A DNA stretch of 64,000 nt from CAVTND01 sp963735955 (GTDB lineage Bacteria; Pseudomonadota; Gammaproteobacteria; Burkholderiales; Burkholderiaceae_F): the NCBI GenBank assembly GCA_963735955.1, contig CAVTND010000008.1:62001-126000 (forward strand), written 5' to 3'. The notes under the pieces were generated by a model. The model had not been told where the DNA came from and made no database searches. It saw nothing but the letters and a program-made list of their open reading frames with translations. Positions 9,692 through 18,533 of this stretch are shown piece after piece; the first letter of the stretch is position 1, and each line of letters opens with the position of its first letter. A program made the translations under genes and the position numbers.

Positions 9692-10885
9692 ATGTCACAG
9701 GCCATGCCGGGGCGTGTACCGCCCAAGCGACGCGACTGGTCCTGGCGCAGCCAGGCGTTTCGCGGCCTGATCTACCAGATCATCGCGATCGGCCTGATCG
9801 CGTTCGCGGTCTGGTTCCTGGCGCACAACACGCTCGAGAACATGCGGGTGCGCGGCATCCAGAGCGGCTTCGGCTTTCTGCTCACGCCGGCCGGCTTCGA
9901 CATCGGCGAGATGCTGTTTTCCTACGATGCGCTGGACCCGTATTGGAAGGCGTTCCTGGTCGGTATCGCCAATACCTTGCGTGTCGCGATCATCGGCATC
10001 ATTCTGACGACCCTGCTCGGTACAGCACTCGGCGTGGGGCGGTTTTCGCGCAATGCGCTGGTGCGCGGCCTTTGCTACGGATACGTCGAGCTGTTCCGCA
10101 ACATTCCGGTGCTGCTGCAACTGCTGATGTGGTACCTGCTGTTCACGGAGATGCTGCCCGATCCGTTCGATCCGATCACCGCATTCGGGCTGTTTTCCTT
10201 GAGCAAGGGCGGCTTCGTCTATCCGGTTCCGGTCTGGGGCCTGGGGCAGGGCCTGGCACTTGTTGGAGCGCTGGTCGGCGTTGTTGCGGCTTGGCAGTAC
10301 CGGCGTTGGGCACAAAGAAAGTTCGAGCTGACCGGCAGGGTGCGCAGCATGTTCTGGGTGCCGATCGCGATCGTCGTGGCCATGGCGTTCGTCGGCTGGC
10401 TAGTCGGCGGCGCGCCGACCGAATTCAGCATCCCCAGTCGCGTTGAAGGCAGCACAGTCGAAGGCGGAACGGCAGTGACGCCCGAGTTTCTGGCGGTGCT
10501 GCTCGGTCTTACCTTCTACACGTCGGCCTTCGTCGCCGAGGTCGTGCGCGCTGGAATCGCATCGGTGTCGCTCGGCCAGATCGAGGCCGCGAGCAGTCTC
10601 GGCCTGTCGCGCGGCCAGGCGATGCGACTCGTGGTCCTGCCGCAGGCCATGCGCGTGATCATTCCTCCGATGACGAACCAGTACCTGAACCTGACCAAGA
10701 ACTCGTCACTGGCAGTCGCAATCGGCTATCCCGACGTGGTGTCGATTGCAAACACCGCGATCAACCAGACCGGCCGCGCGGTGGAGTGTATCGCCATCAT
10801 CATGGCGGTGTACCTGACGACCTCGCTTTCGACCTCCGCGCTGATGAACTGGTACAACAAGCGCGCCGCGATCAAGGAGCGATGA
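9692..10885 (+). CDS. bztB: Amino-acid ABC transporter permease 1 (AapQ/BztB type)
   Basis: A 397-residue inner-membrane permease of the HisM/GlnP family, longer than usual because of the AapQ/BztB-type N-terminal extension and an inserted hydrophobic pair. Hallmarks are GIANTLRVAIIGIILTTLLG, YVELFRNIPVLLQLLMWYL and the EAA loop IEAASSLGLSRGQAMRLVVL that contacts the ATPase. The start has GGAG eight bases upstream. It overlaps the next gene at ATGATGA, indicating translational coupling with bztC. It probably forms a heterodimer with BztC. Confidence 0.93.
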   Translation: MSQAMPGRVPPKRRDWSWRSQAFRGLIYQIIAIGLIAFAVWFLAHNTLENMRVRGIQSGFGFLLTPAGFDIGEMLFSYDALDPYWKAFLVGIANTLRVAIIGIILTTLLGTALGVGRFSRNALVRGLCYGYVELFRNIPVLLQLLMWYLLFTEMLPDPFDPITAFGLFSLSKGGFVYPVPVWGLGQGLALVGALVGVVAAWQYRRWAQRKFELTGRVRSMFWVPIAIVVAMAFVGWLVGGAPTEFSIPSRVEGSTVEGGTAVTPEFLAVLLGLTFYTSAFVAEVVRAGIASVSLGQIEAASSLGLSRGQAMRLVVLPQAMRVIIPPMTNQYLNLTKNSSLAVAIGYPDVVSIANTAINQTGRAVECIAIIMAVYLTTSLSTSALMNWYNKRAAIKER

Positions 10886-11988
10886 TGAGTGCGATCTTTC
10901 AGCCGATCGCACCGCGTTCGGCTCCGATCCGGACAACGGGTGCTGTTGCCTGGGTGCGAGGGAACCTGTTTGCCGACTGGAAGAGCAGTCTGACGACCGT
11001 GGTGATGATCGCGCTGGCGGTCGCCTACCTGCCGGGGCTCGCCGACTGGGCGATCGTGCAGGCTGTGCTGCAGCCGAACGCCGAGATCTGCCAGGCCGCG
11101 CGCGGCAGCGGCGCCTGCTGGGGCGTAGTCACGGAGAAGTACCGATTGATCATTTTCGGCCGCTATCCGTACGAGGATCAGTGGCGGCCGCAGCTGGCGA
11201 CGATCCTGCTGGTCGGACTGCTGTGTGTCAGCTGCATCCGCACTTTCTGGAAACCATGGCTGGCGCTGCTCTGGGTGGTCGTACTCGCGGTGTTCTTCGG
11301 GTTGATGTACGGCGGCGTGGCAGGGCTTTCGGTAGTCACGACCGATCGTTGGGGTGGGCTTCCGCTCACGATCATGTTGTCGTCGCTGTCGATCGTGCTG
11401 GCGTTCCCGCTGTCTGTGCTTGTGGCACTGGGTCGCAAGTCCAAACTGCCTGCCATCCGCACGGTCTGCGTGATCTACGTCGAGCTGATCCGCGGCGTAC
11501 CACTGATCTCCGTGCTGTTCATGGCGAGTTTCATGTTTCCGCTGTTCATGCCGCAGGGATTTACGATCGACGTGCTGGTGCGCGTGCTGGTCGGCATCAC
11601 GCTGTTCGCGGCCGCCTACATGGCAGAGATTGTGCGCGGCGGGCTCCAGGCCATCCCGAAGGGTCAGGTCGAAGCAGCCGATTCGCTTGGCCTGTCCTAC
11701 TGGCAGACTCAGCGCAAGATCGTGCTGCCGCAGGCGCTCGCCATGGTGGTGCCGGGAATCATGAATAACTTCATTTCGATCTTCAAGGACACCTCGCTGG
11801 TGACGATCGTGTCACTGTATGAGCTGACCGGATCACTCGGCCTGGCCTTGAACTCCGACGCCGACTGGCGCCCGTTCAAGATCGAAGGCTACCTGTTCAT
11901 CACAGCGATCTACTTCGTTTTCTGCTTCGCCATGTCGCGCTACAGCCTCTGGATCGAGAAGCAACTCAACCGCAGCAAGACACGCTAG
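10885..11988 (+). CDS. bztC: Amino-acid ABC transporter permease 2 (AapM/BztC type)
   Basis: A 367-residue permease partner of BztB. It has a long N-terminal region with several hydrophobic segments, then the conserved core YVELIRGVPLISVLFMASFM and EAA loop VEAADSLGLSYWQTQRKIVL, with FISIFKDTSLVTIVSLYELT near the end. Two adjacent ATGs are possible. The one at 10885 lies five bases after AAGGAG and overlaps the bztB stop, so it was preferred over 10882. The extended N-terminus distinguishes the Aap/Bzt class from short His/Gln permeases. Confidence 0.92.
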   Translation: MSAIFQPIAPRSAPIRTTGAVAWVRGNLFADWKSSLTTVVMIALAVAYLPGLADWAIVQAVLQPNAEICQAARGSGACWGVVTEKYRLIIFGRYPYEDQWRPQLATILLVGLLCVSCIRTFWKPWLALLWVVVLAVFFGLMYGGVAGLSVVTTDRWGGLPLTIMLSSLSIVLAFPLSVLVALGRKSKLPAIRTVCVIYVELIRGVPLISVLFMASFMFPLFMPQGFTIDVLVRVLVGITLFAAAYMAEIVRGGLQAIPKGQVEAADSLGLSYWQTQRKIVLPQALAMVVPGIMNNFISIFKDTSLVTIVSLYELTGSLGLALNSDADWRPFKIEGYLFITAIYFVFCFAMSRYSLWIEKQLNRSKTR

Positions 11989-12007
11989 CCGGAACCGGAC
12001 TCGAATC

Positions 12008-12757
12008 ATGACCGCCAGTGAAACCATCATTTCCTTCGACAAGGTCAACAAGTGGTACGGCAACAGTTTCCATGTGTTGCGGGATATCGACCTGAATGTC
12101 GCGCGCGGCGAGCGCATCGTCATTTGCGGCCCATCGGGCTCCGGCAAATCCACTCTGATCCGCTGCATCAATCGACTGGAGGAATTCCAGGAGGGGCGGC
12201 TGACCGTTGATGGCACCGAGATGAGCGACGACGTCAAGGCGATCGAGAAGATCCGCAAGGAAGTCGGCATGGTGTTCCAGCAGTTCAACCTGTTTCCGCA
12301 CCTCACGGTGCTGGAGAACCTGACGCTGGCCCCGATGTGGGTCGGCAAGACACCGAAGAAGGACGCCGAAGAGAAGGCGATGGTGCAGTTGAAGCGAGTG
12401 CGCATCGCCGAGCAGGCCGAGAAATATCCGTTGCAGCTCTCGGGCGGCCAGCAGCAGCGGGTGGCGATCGCACGTGCTCTGTGCCTGACGCCGAAGGTGA
12501 TGCTGTTCGATGAGCCAACCTCGGCGCTCGACCCGGAGATGATCAAGGAAGTGCTGGACGTGATGATCGAGCTGGCCAAGGGTGGCATCACGATGCTGTG
12601 CGTGACGCACGAGATGGGCTTCGCCAAGGCGGTGGCCAATCGTGTCATCTTCATGGACCAGGGCCAGATCGTCGAGCAGAACACGCCGCACGAGTTCTTC
12701 GACCATCCCAAGAGCGACCGCACCAAGGACTTCCTGTCCAAGATCCTCGGCCACTGA
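12008..12757 (+). CDS. bztD: Amino-acid ABC transporter ATP-binding protein (AapP/BztD)
   Basis: A 249-residue ATPase energising the amino-acid importer. Walker A is GPSGSGKST, Q-loop GMVFQQFNLFPHLTVLENL, signature LSGGQQQRVAIARALCL, Walker B VMLFDEPTSALDPEM and the switch His lies in CVTHEMGFAKAVA. These closely match GlnQ/AapP proteins. It sits 19 bp after bztC and is the last gene of the operon. Confidence 0.95.
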   Translation: MTASETIISFDKVNKWYGNSFHVLRDIDLNVARGERIVICGPSGSGKSTLIRCINRLEEFQEGRLTVDGTEMSDDVKAIEKIRKEVGMVFQQFNLFPHLTVLENLTLAPMWVGKTPKKDAEEKAMVQLKRVRIAEQAEKYPLQLSGGQQQRVAIARALCLTPKVMLFDEPTSALDPEMIKEVLDVMIELAKGGITMLCVTHEMGFAKAVANRVIFMDQGQIVEQNTPHEFFDHPKSDRTKDFLSKILGH

Positions 12758-12814
12758 GCGCCTTGCCCGCTCGGCGCATCGTTCACTCCTTCCTTGCCTG
12801 GCGGGTGCCTCGCC

Positions 12815-14252
12815 GTGCAATGGCCTGAACTCACGACCAGTCTGTGGACTGCTTTGATCATCGCCAGCGACTGGGCGATTCGCCTGGTCATGCTGCCGAT
12901 CGTGCCGACGCGCCGTTCGCCCGATGCGGCCAAAGGCTGGCTGCTGCTGATCTTCTTCCTGCCCTGGCTCGGTCTGGTGCTGTACGTGCTGATCGGTCGG
13001 CCGCATCTGCCCCGCTGGCGGCTGGAGCGACGCGAAGCCTATGTCCAGTGGCTGCGCCCGATCGGTATGCGGTTGCGTTCCACTCCGGCGTGGCAGCCGC
13101 CCGCGGTGGCGCCCGAATTTGCCGCCAGCGTGCGACTGGCGACCGAACTGAGTTCGCTGCCGAACGTGGCCGGCAACGAAGTCGAACTGCTCTCCGACTA
13201 CAACGGCACCCTGGCACGAATCGCGACCGACATCGAGTCCGCGCATACGAGCGTGCACCTGTGCTTCTACATCTTTGGTGACGATGCGCGCACTGCGCCG
13301 GTGATCGAAGCGCTGGGGCGCGCAGCTGCGCGTGGTGTTGCATGCCGGGTGCTGATCGATGCGCGGGGCTCGAAAGCGTCGCGCACCACCCTGATTGCAA
13401 AGCTGCGTGCCGCCGGAGTCGAAGCGAACATCGCGCTGCCGCTGCGGATTGGCCGCAAGGCGGCGCGCTTCGATCTGCGCAATCACCGCAAGATCGTCGT
13501 CATCGATGGTGGTGTCGGCTACACCGGCTCGCAGAACATGGTGGCATCCGACTTCAAGCCGGGACTGTCGTACACCGAACTGATGGTGCGGCTGACCGGG
13601 CCGTCAGTGCTTCAACTGCAGGCCGTGTTCGGCGGCGACTGGTATGTCGAGACCGGGCAGTTCATCGGCGAGGCGGCGTTTCCGCTGCTGCCGAGCACCG
13701 GCCGCTTTGCGGTACAGGTGCTGCCGAATGGGCCGTCCAACCCGGGCCTGCGGGTGCAGCGCATGGTCATCAACCTGATCTACGCCGCGCGCGAGCGCGT
13801 GGTGATGACCACCCCGTATTTCATTCCGGGTCCCGCGCTGCAGGAGGCACTTGAGACCGCGGCGCAGCGCGGCTGCGAAGTGAACCTCATTGTCGACCAC
13901 CAGCTTGACCAGTTTCTGGTCGGCAATGCACAGCGCTCGTACTACGAAGTATCTGCTGCGCGCCGGCGTGCGCATTCACGCCTACAAGGCAGGATTTCTC
14001 CACACCAAGGCGGTGTCGATCGACCGTCGCATGGCATGGGTAGGCAGCTCGAACATGGACATGCGTTCGTTTCAGCTCAACGAGGAGGTTGTTGCCCTGT
14101 TCTTCGACGCTGAAGTGGCGGAGCAGCTCGCAGCGATCGAGGAGCACTATATGCAGGCCGCCGAACGTATCGACCTTGAAGCATGGCTCAAGCGGCCATT
14201 CTGGCAGCAGGTGGTGGAGAACCTGACGCGGCTGGTAAGTCCGCTGCTGTAG
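12815..14252 (+). CDS. cls: Cardiolipin synthase (PLD family), interrupted by one frameshift
   Basis: A phospholipase-D-superfamily cardiolipin synthase that condenses phosphatidylglycerols in the inner membrane. Two N-terminal transmembrane segments are followed by two HKD motifs: NHRKIVVIDGGVGYTGSQN in the first half and LHTKAVSIDRRMAWVGSSN in the second. The frame breaks near 13946: after NAQRSYYEV the conserved LLRAGVRIHAYKAGF continues one frame over, and removing one T restores it. The second catalytic motif lies beyond the break, so the protein would be inactive if the shift were real. The start is uncertain: the frame opens at a TTG (12794) and the GTG at 12815 gives the better N-terminus. 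Confidence 0.85.
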
Positions 14253-14380
14253 GAGGACGGGAATATTGGTCGGCGTCGAATAGTCGACATCGGAACCGCC
14301 GCATACTCAATCGATTGCAGGAATGCCTGCGCCTAATGTTCGTCTCACTCCCAACCGGGAGACCAACCTGGAGATGAACC

Positions 14381-14527
14381 ATGAAACGCAACAGCAAATT
14401 TTCTCTTTCCCTGATCGCTGCCGCATTCGCTGCCCTTCTGGCGACCGGCTGTGCAACCGTTGGCGAAAGCGCTGACGGTGGCCAGTATGACTTTCGGACC
14501 AGTGTCGACCGCGGCGGAGACAATTAA
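14381..14527 (+). CDS. Small lipoprotein (48 aa)
   Basis: A 48-codon gene. It begins with ATG at 14381 after a GGAG ten bases upstream and has a classic lipoprotein signal: MKRN, a hydrophobic stretch, and the lipobox LLATGC with Cys at about residue 25. Only about 24 residues would remain after cleavage, ending in polar residues (DRGGDN). Such entericidin-like or NlpI-independent micro-lipoproteins are common but poorly characterised. I do not recognise a specific family. A strong hairpin follows the stop at 14543-14583. Confidence 0.6.
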   Translation: MKRNSKFSLSLIAAAFAALLATGCATVGESADGGQYDFRTSVDRGGDN

Positions 14528-14542
14528 TCTGCCTCTGAAGTC

Positions 14543-14583
14543 AGCGCGCTTGCTGGTGCAAGGGCCCACACCAGCAGTGCGCT
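14543..14583 (+). terminator. Stem-loop after the small lipoprotein gene
   Basis: A long imperfect hairpin: AGCGCGCTTGCTGGTG on the left pairs with CACCAGCAGTGCGCT on the right around a ten-base loop, with an uninterrupted core TGCTGGTG/CACCAGCA. It starts 16 bp after the stop codon. No T-run follows, so it is either a 3'-protecting stem or a weak terminator. Confidence 0.45.
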
Positions 14584-14733
14584 CCAGTTCCTGAATCGCG
14601 GTCGTTGTTCTTGATTGGTGATGTCCGAAGCGTCGATCTTCTGCACTCTCCCTTTGGGTTGAACTACGTACCGGCCGCCTGCCGGCCGCATACGGGATAA
14701 TCCGCACCTTTCGTCCTTGCCGCGTCGGTTCCG

Positions 14734-16803
14734 ATGCGGGCGCTCATGTCTGCTGCAGCTTTCCCCGCGTCAAACTCGCGTGCGTCGATCGTGCCGTATG
14801 CTGCGACGATCTTCCTCTCGGCATTTCTCCTGTTTCTGGTCCAGCCGATCATCGCCAAGCAGATCCTGCCGTGGTTTGGCGGCTCGTCCGCGGTCTGGAC
14901 AACTGCCCTGGTATTTTTCCAGTCAACGCTGCTCGCGGGCTATGCCTATGCCGACCTGACGATGCGGCTCGGCGTGCGTCGTCAGGCGCTGCTTCACCTG
15001 GGCTTGCTGCTCGTCTCGCTGTTGACGTTGCCAATCCTGGCGTCGACGGGCTGGAAACCCCAGGGCGACGAAGCCCCGATTCTGCGCATCCTGCTGCTGC
15101 TGACGGCGACCATCGGCCTGCCGTATTTCCTGCTGTCGACGACAACGCCATTGCTGCAAGCCTGGTACTGGCGGCGCTTCCAGAGTGCGGTGCCGTACCG
15201 CCTGTTTGCGCTTTCCAACTTCGCTTCGCTGCTGGCCCTGCTCGGCTTTCCGATCCTGCTGGAACCATGGTTCACGCTGCCCGAAGTCGGCTGGACCTGG
15301 TCTGTGCTTTATGCGGTATTCGTCGTCTGCTGTGCGGCGACGGCATGGGCATCGTTGCGGGCGTCGGTCGCACGTGAAGGCGAGGCGACTCAATCAACGA
15401 CCGAATCGAGTTTTCAGGCTGCACCACCGTCGCTGATCACACAGCTGAGGTGGCTCGCCCTGGCGGCAATGGGCTCGATCATGCTGCTGGCTGTCACCAA
15501 CCATGTCACGCAAAACATTGCGAGCGTGCCCTTCCTGTGGGTGGTGCCACTGGCGCTCTACCTGCTGACCTTCATTCTGACGTTCGACCATCCGCGCTGG
15601 TACCTACGCTGGCTGGTGATCGGCGCACTCGCAATCCTGCTGCCGGCGATGGCCTGGCTCATTCCTTCCCTCGACCTGAAACTCGCCTCGGCGGTGTTCT
15701 TTGTCGGACTCTTTTTCGCCTGCATGTTCTGCCACGGCGAGCTGGCACACGCCAAGCCGGATCCGCGCTTTCTGACGCGCTTTTACCTGATGCTGTCGCT
15801 CGGGGGCGCGCTCGGAGCGGTACTAATCGCGATCGTCGCGCCGCTGGTATTGCCCGGCTATCTCGAAGCCAACATCGCCCTGGTAGCGCTGGCATTGATG
15901 GTGATGCTGCAGCTGACTGGATGGCGCCGACTGATCGGTCTCGCGGTCGTCGGCGCGACGGCCTGGTTTTCGGTCAAGGGCGGTATCGAGTACGTAAGCG
16001 AGATGCGCGTAATCAAGCGTGACTTCTACGGCGTGGTCCGCACGCGCGACCGCGACACGCCGGTGCCGTACCGCTCGATGATTCACGGCGGCATCGTGCA
16101 CGGCGGCCAGTTGCTCGGGCCCGAGTTCAAGAACACGCCGAGCGACTACTTCGGACCGGGTTCGGGCTACGGCCGCCTGTTCGAGGCCCTGAACCAGCAG
16201 CGGCCCGGTCCGCGCAAGGTCGGCATCATCGGCCTGGGAGCGGGGGTAGTCGCTTCCTACGGCCGCACCGGCGATACCTTCGTCTTCTACGAGATCTCTC
16301 CGCGCGTGGTCGACGTTGCGTACAGCGAATTCACGTTCCTGAAGGACACGCCGGCCAGGACCGCGGTCGTGCTCGGTGACGGCCGGCTCTCGCTCGAGCG
16401 CGAGGCGCCCCGCAACTACGATGTGCTGGGAATCGATGCGTTTGCGGGTGATTCGATCCCGATGCATCTGATCTCGCGCGAGGCGATGGCACTGTACGTC
16501 AAGCACCTCGCACCCGATGGCGTTATCGTGTTCCAGGCGACGAATCGCTACATCGACCTGCTGCCGGTGGTGCAGCGACTGGCCAGCGAATTCGGGATGC
16601 AGGCGATGCTGGTATCCGATGCGCCGAGCCACGACAGCGGCCCCGAGTACTGGCTGTCATCGACCGACCAGGTGCTGGTGACGCGCAACCGCGCCCTGTT
16701 CGAGAGCGACGCCCTGCGCGACGTGGCTGCGCCGATTCCCGATCGGCCCGAGCTGAAGACCTTCACCGACGCGCACCACAATCTGATCCGGATTCTCAAG
16801 TAG
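14734..16803 (+). CDS. Membrane-fused spermidine synthase-like protein
   Basis: A 689-residue protein in two parts. Residues 20-420 form about ten or eleven transmembrane helices beginning FLSAFLLFLVQPIIAKQILP, a signature of the MFS-like/spermidine-synthase fusion family. Residues 430-689 form a spermidine-synthase-type Rossmann domain with GIIGLGAGVVASYGRTGDTF, an acidic residue at the end of beta-2 (FYEISP), DGRLSLE and DVLGIDAFAGDSIPMHL. The true reaction is unproven, as many members lack the polyamine-site residues. An in-frame ATG at 14746 is an alternative start. A GGATAAT box at about 14695 could be its -10 element. Confidence 0.82.
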   Translation: MRALMSAAAFPASNSRASIVPYAATIFLSAFLLFLVQPIIAKQILPWFGGSSAVWTTALVFFQSTLLAGYAYADLTMRLGVRRQALLHLGLLLVSLLTLPILASTGWKPQGDEAPILRILLLLTATIGLPYFLLSTTTPLLQAWYWRRFQSAVPYRLFALSNFASLLALLGFPILLEPWFTLPEVGWTWSVLYAVFVVCCAATAWASLRASVAREGEATQSTTESSFQAAPPSLITQLRWLALAAMGSIMLLAVTNHVTQNIASVPFLWVVPLALYLLTFILTFDHPRWYLRWLVIGALAILLPAMAWLIPSLDLKLASAVFFVGLFFACMFCHGELAHAKPDPRFLTRFYLMLSLGGALGAVLIAIVAPLVLPGYLEANIALVALALMVMLQLTGWRRLIGLAVVGATAWFSVKGGIEYVSEMRVIKRDFYGVVRTRDRDTPVPYRSMIHGGIVHGGQLLGPEFKNTPSDYFGPGSGYGRLFEALNQQRPGPRKVGIIGLGAGVVASYGRTGDTFVFYEISPRVVDVAYSEFTFLKDTPARTAVVLGDGRLSLEREAPRNYDVLGIDAFAGDSIPMHLISREAMALYVKHLAPDGVIVFQATNRYIDLLPVVQRLASEFGMQAMLVSDAPSHDSGPEYWLSSTDQVLVTRNRALFESDALRDVAAPIPDRPELKTFTDAHHNLIRILK

Positions 16804-16810
16804 TAGCTGC

Positions 16811-16831
16811 CACTGCGCTTGATGCGCAGTG
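16811..16831 (+). terminator. Hairpin after the spermidine synthase-like gene
   Basis: Perfect 8-bp stem CACTGCGC (16811-16818) / GCGCAGTG (16824-16831) with loop TTGAT, seven bases after the stop. It lacks a T-tract. A second, weaker stem (GACTGC/GCAGTC) lies about 50 bp further on. The rest of the 290-bp gap to the next gene shows nothing clear. Confidence 0.4.
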
Positions 16832-17091
16832 TGGATCATCCCGGCGTCAATCTTCACGGACACAACTTCACACGCGATTGACTGCGGCATGCAGTCAGTC
16901 GAGCGCTCGTAACTCGCGAACACTTACTGTCTGTTCGCGTCATCATCGTCCCAAACCTGGCGCGATCAGATCGCGCAATCCGGCGTCGCGCTCGACCGCG
17001 ATTCCCTTTTGGATGATTGAACCAAAACGAGAACGCACTAGGGTGTCGGTGTGTCAGTCCGGATTGGCTCGGGCCACTGATGGGAGCGACC

Positions 17092-18504
17092 ATGAAGACA
17101 GCGAAGTCGATCGTTACGATGCTCTTGATTCTGGGAGCTGTAGTCATCACGCATCCCAACGGTGCGATTTCCAAGGGCAGTTCGCGACCGGCCGCGAGCC
17201 GTCCCCAGTTGCAGATGCAACATTTGCCACGTCCAGCGCGGTTTCAAACGCGTGGTGTTCTGGCAGACGAGGATCGAGCCGCGGGCGACGAGTCATTCAG
17301 CACGTCGAGCAGCTTGCGGGGATCTCAGTCATCGGTGGTCGAGGCGCCCACCGGCTTTGACAACCTGACCAATGGATTCAGCGAGCAGGGCCCCGCCTAC
17401 GAAACGTTGAACGAGGACAATGTCGTCGCGCTGCGCTCGTTCAACGACAACCGCTTTATTTTCGAAGAAGTGGAAACCGCGGACGATGGGCTCGGCCCCA
17501 CCTACAACGCACAGAGCTGCCGCGAGTGCCATCAGAACGTGGTCACTGGCGGCGCCAGCCAGGTGGCGGAGTTTCGCTCGGGACGCACCGAAAACGGCAA
17601 GTTCTTCGGGTCGCTCGGCGGCACGCTCATTCACTCGCGGGCGACACACCCGGAGATCGTCGAGCATGCAGCGGATAAGGACACAATCCGCACCTTGCGG
17701 ATATCAACCAACACCCTCGGCAGCGGCTTCGTCGAGGCGATCGCCAACGCGACGCTGCTCGCGATCCGCGATCGCCAGCCGGCCGCGGTACGCGGCACCG
17801 CAGTGCAGGTGGCGGTACTCGAGGCCAACAGTGCGCCACGCGTTGGCCGCTTCGGCTGGAAGTGCCAGCATGCAAGCCTCGTTTCGTTTGCTGCCGACGC
17901 CTACCTGAACGAGATGGGGATCACGAGCCCGCTGTTTCCCGAAGAGAACACATCGGGGGATCGCTTTGTAGGCTTTGGCACCGTCTACGACGCCGTGCGC
18001 GAACCGGAAGACGAAGGCGTCGATGTCACCGCATTTGCCGACTTCATGCGTGCGACCAAGGCACCACCGCGGGGACCGATCACCGCCGACGTGAAAGCCG
18101 GCGAAACGGTGTTTGCAAGCGCAGGGTGTGCCATTTGCCACACGCCGTCGATCCGTACCGCAAGTCCCGGCACGAAAATCAACGGCAATGCGCTTACCGT
18201 GCCGACTGCACTCGGCAACAAGATCATTCATCCGTACAGCGACTTCCTGTTGCACGACATCGGTACGGGCGACGGTATTCCGATACAGCCGACCCCGGAA
18301 TTCGCCGGCACGGCTAATCAGATCCGTACCGCCCCACTGTGGGCCCTGCGCACTCGCAATCGCCTGATGCACGATGGACTGTCGATGACGAAGGAAGATG
18401 CGATTGCCCGACACGGCGGCCAGGCCGCGAGCAGCCGTTCGCGGTACAGCGCTCTGTCTGCTGCCGAGAAGCGGCAGTTGCTGGCGTTTCTCGGATCGCT
18501 GTAG
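17092..18504 (+). CDS. Di-haem c-type oxidoreductase (DUF1111 family)
   Basis: A 470-residue exported protein. A hydrophobic signal sequence (TMLLILGAVVITH) follows the ATG at 17092, which has GGGAG six bases upstream. Two c-type haem sites are visible: CRECH at about residue 144 and CAICH at about residue 347. The motif TYNAQSCRECHQN and the C-terminal TAPLWALRTRNRLMHDG are characteristic of the DUF1111 di-haem oxidoreductase/peroxidase-like family found in the periplasm. The electron donor and substrate are unknown. Its stop lies 29 bp from the convergent aceE stop. Confidence 0.85.
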   Translation: MKTAKSIVTMLLILGAVVITHPNGAISKGSSRPAASRPQLQMQHLPRPARFQTRGVLADEDRAAGDESFSTSSSLRGSQSSVVEAPTGFDNLTNGFSEQGPAYETLNEDNVVALRSFNDNRFIFEEVETADDGLGPTYNAQSCRECHQNVVTGGASQVAEFRSGRTENGKFFGSLGGTLIHSRATHPEIVEHAADKDTIRTLRISTNTLGSGFVEAIANATLLAIRDRQPAAVRGTAVQVAVLEANSAPRVGRFGWKCQHASLVSFAADAYLNEMGITSPLFPEENTSGDRFVGFGTVYDAVREPEDEGVDVTAFADFMRATKAPPRGPITADVKAGETVFASAGCAICHTPSIRTASPGTKINGNALTVPTALGNKIIHPYSDFLLHDIGTGDGIPIQPTPEFAGTANQIRTAPLWALRTRNRLMHDGLSMTKEDAIARHGGQAASSRSRYSALSAAEKRQLLAFLGSL

Positions 18505-18533
18505 TTCAGAAGACGGGGATCGCCAATTCCTGC

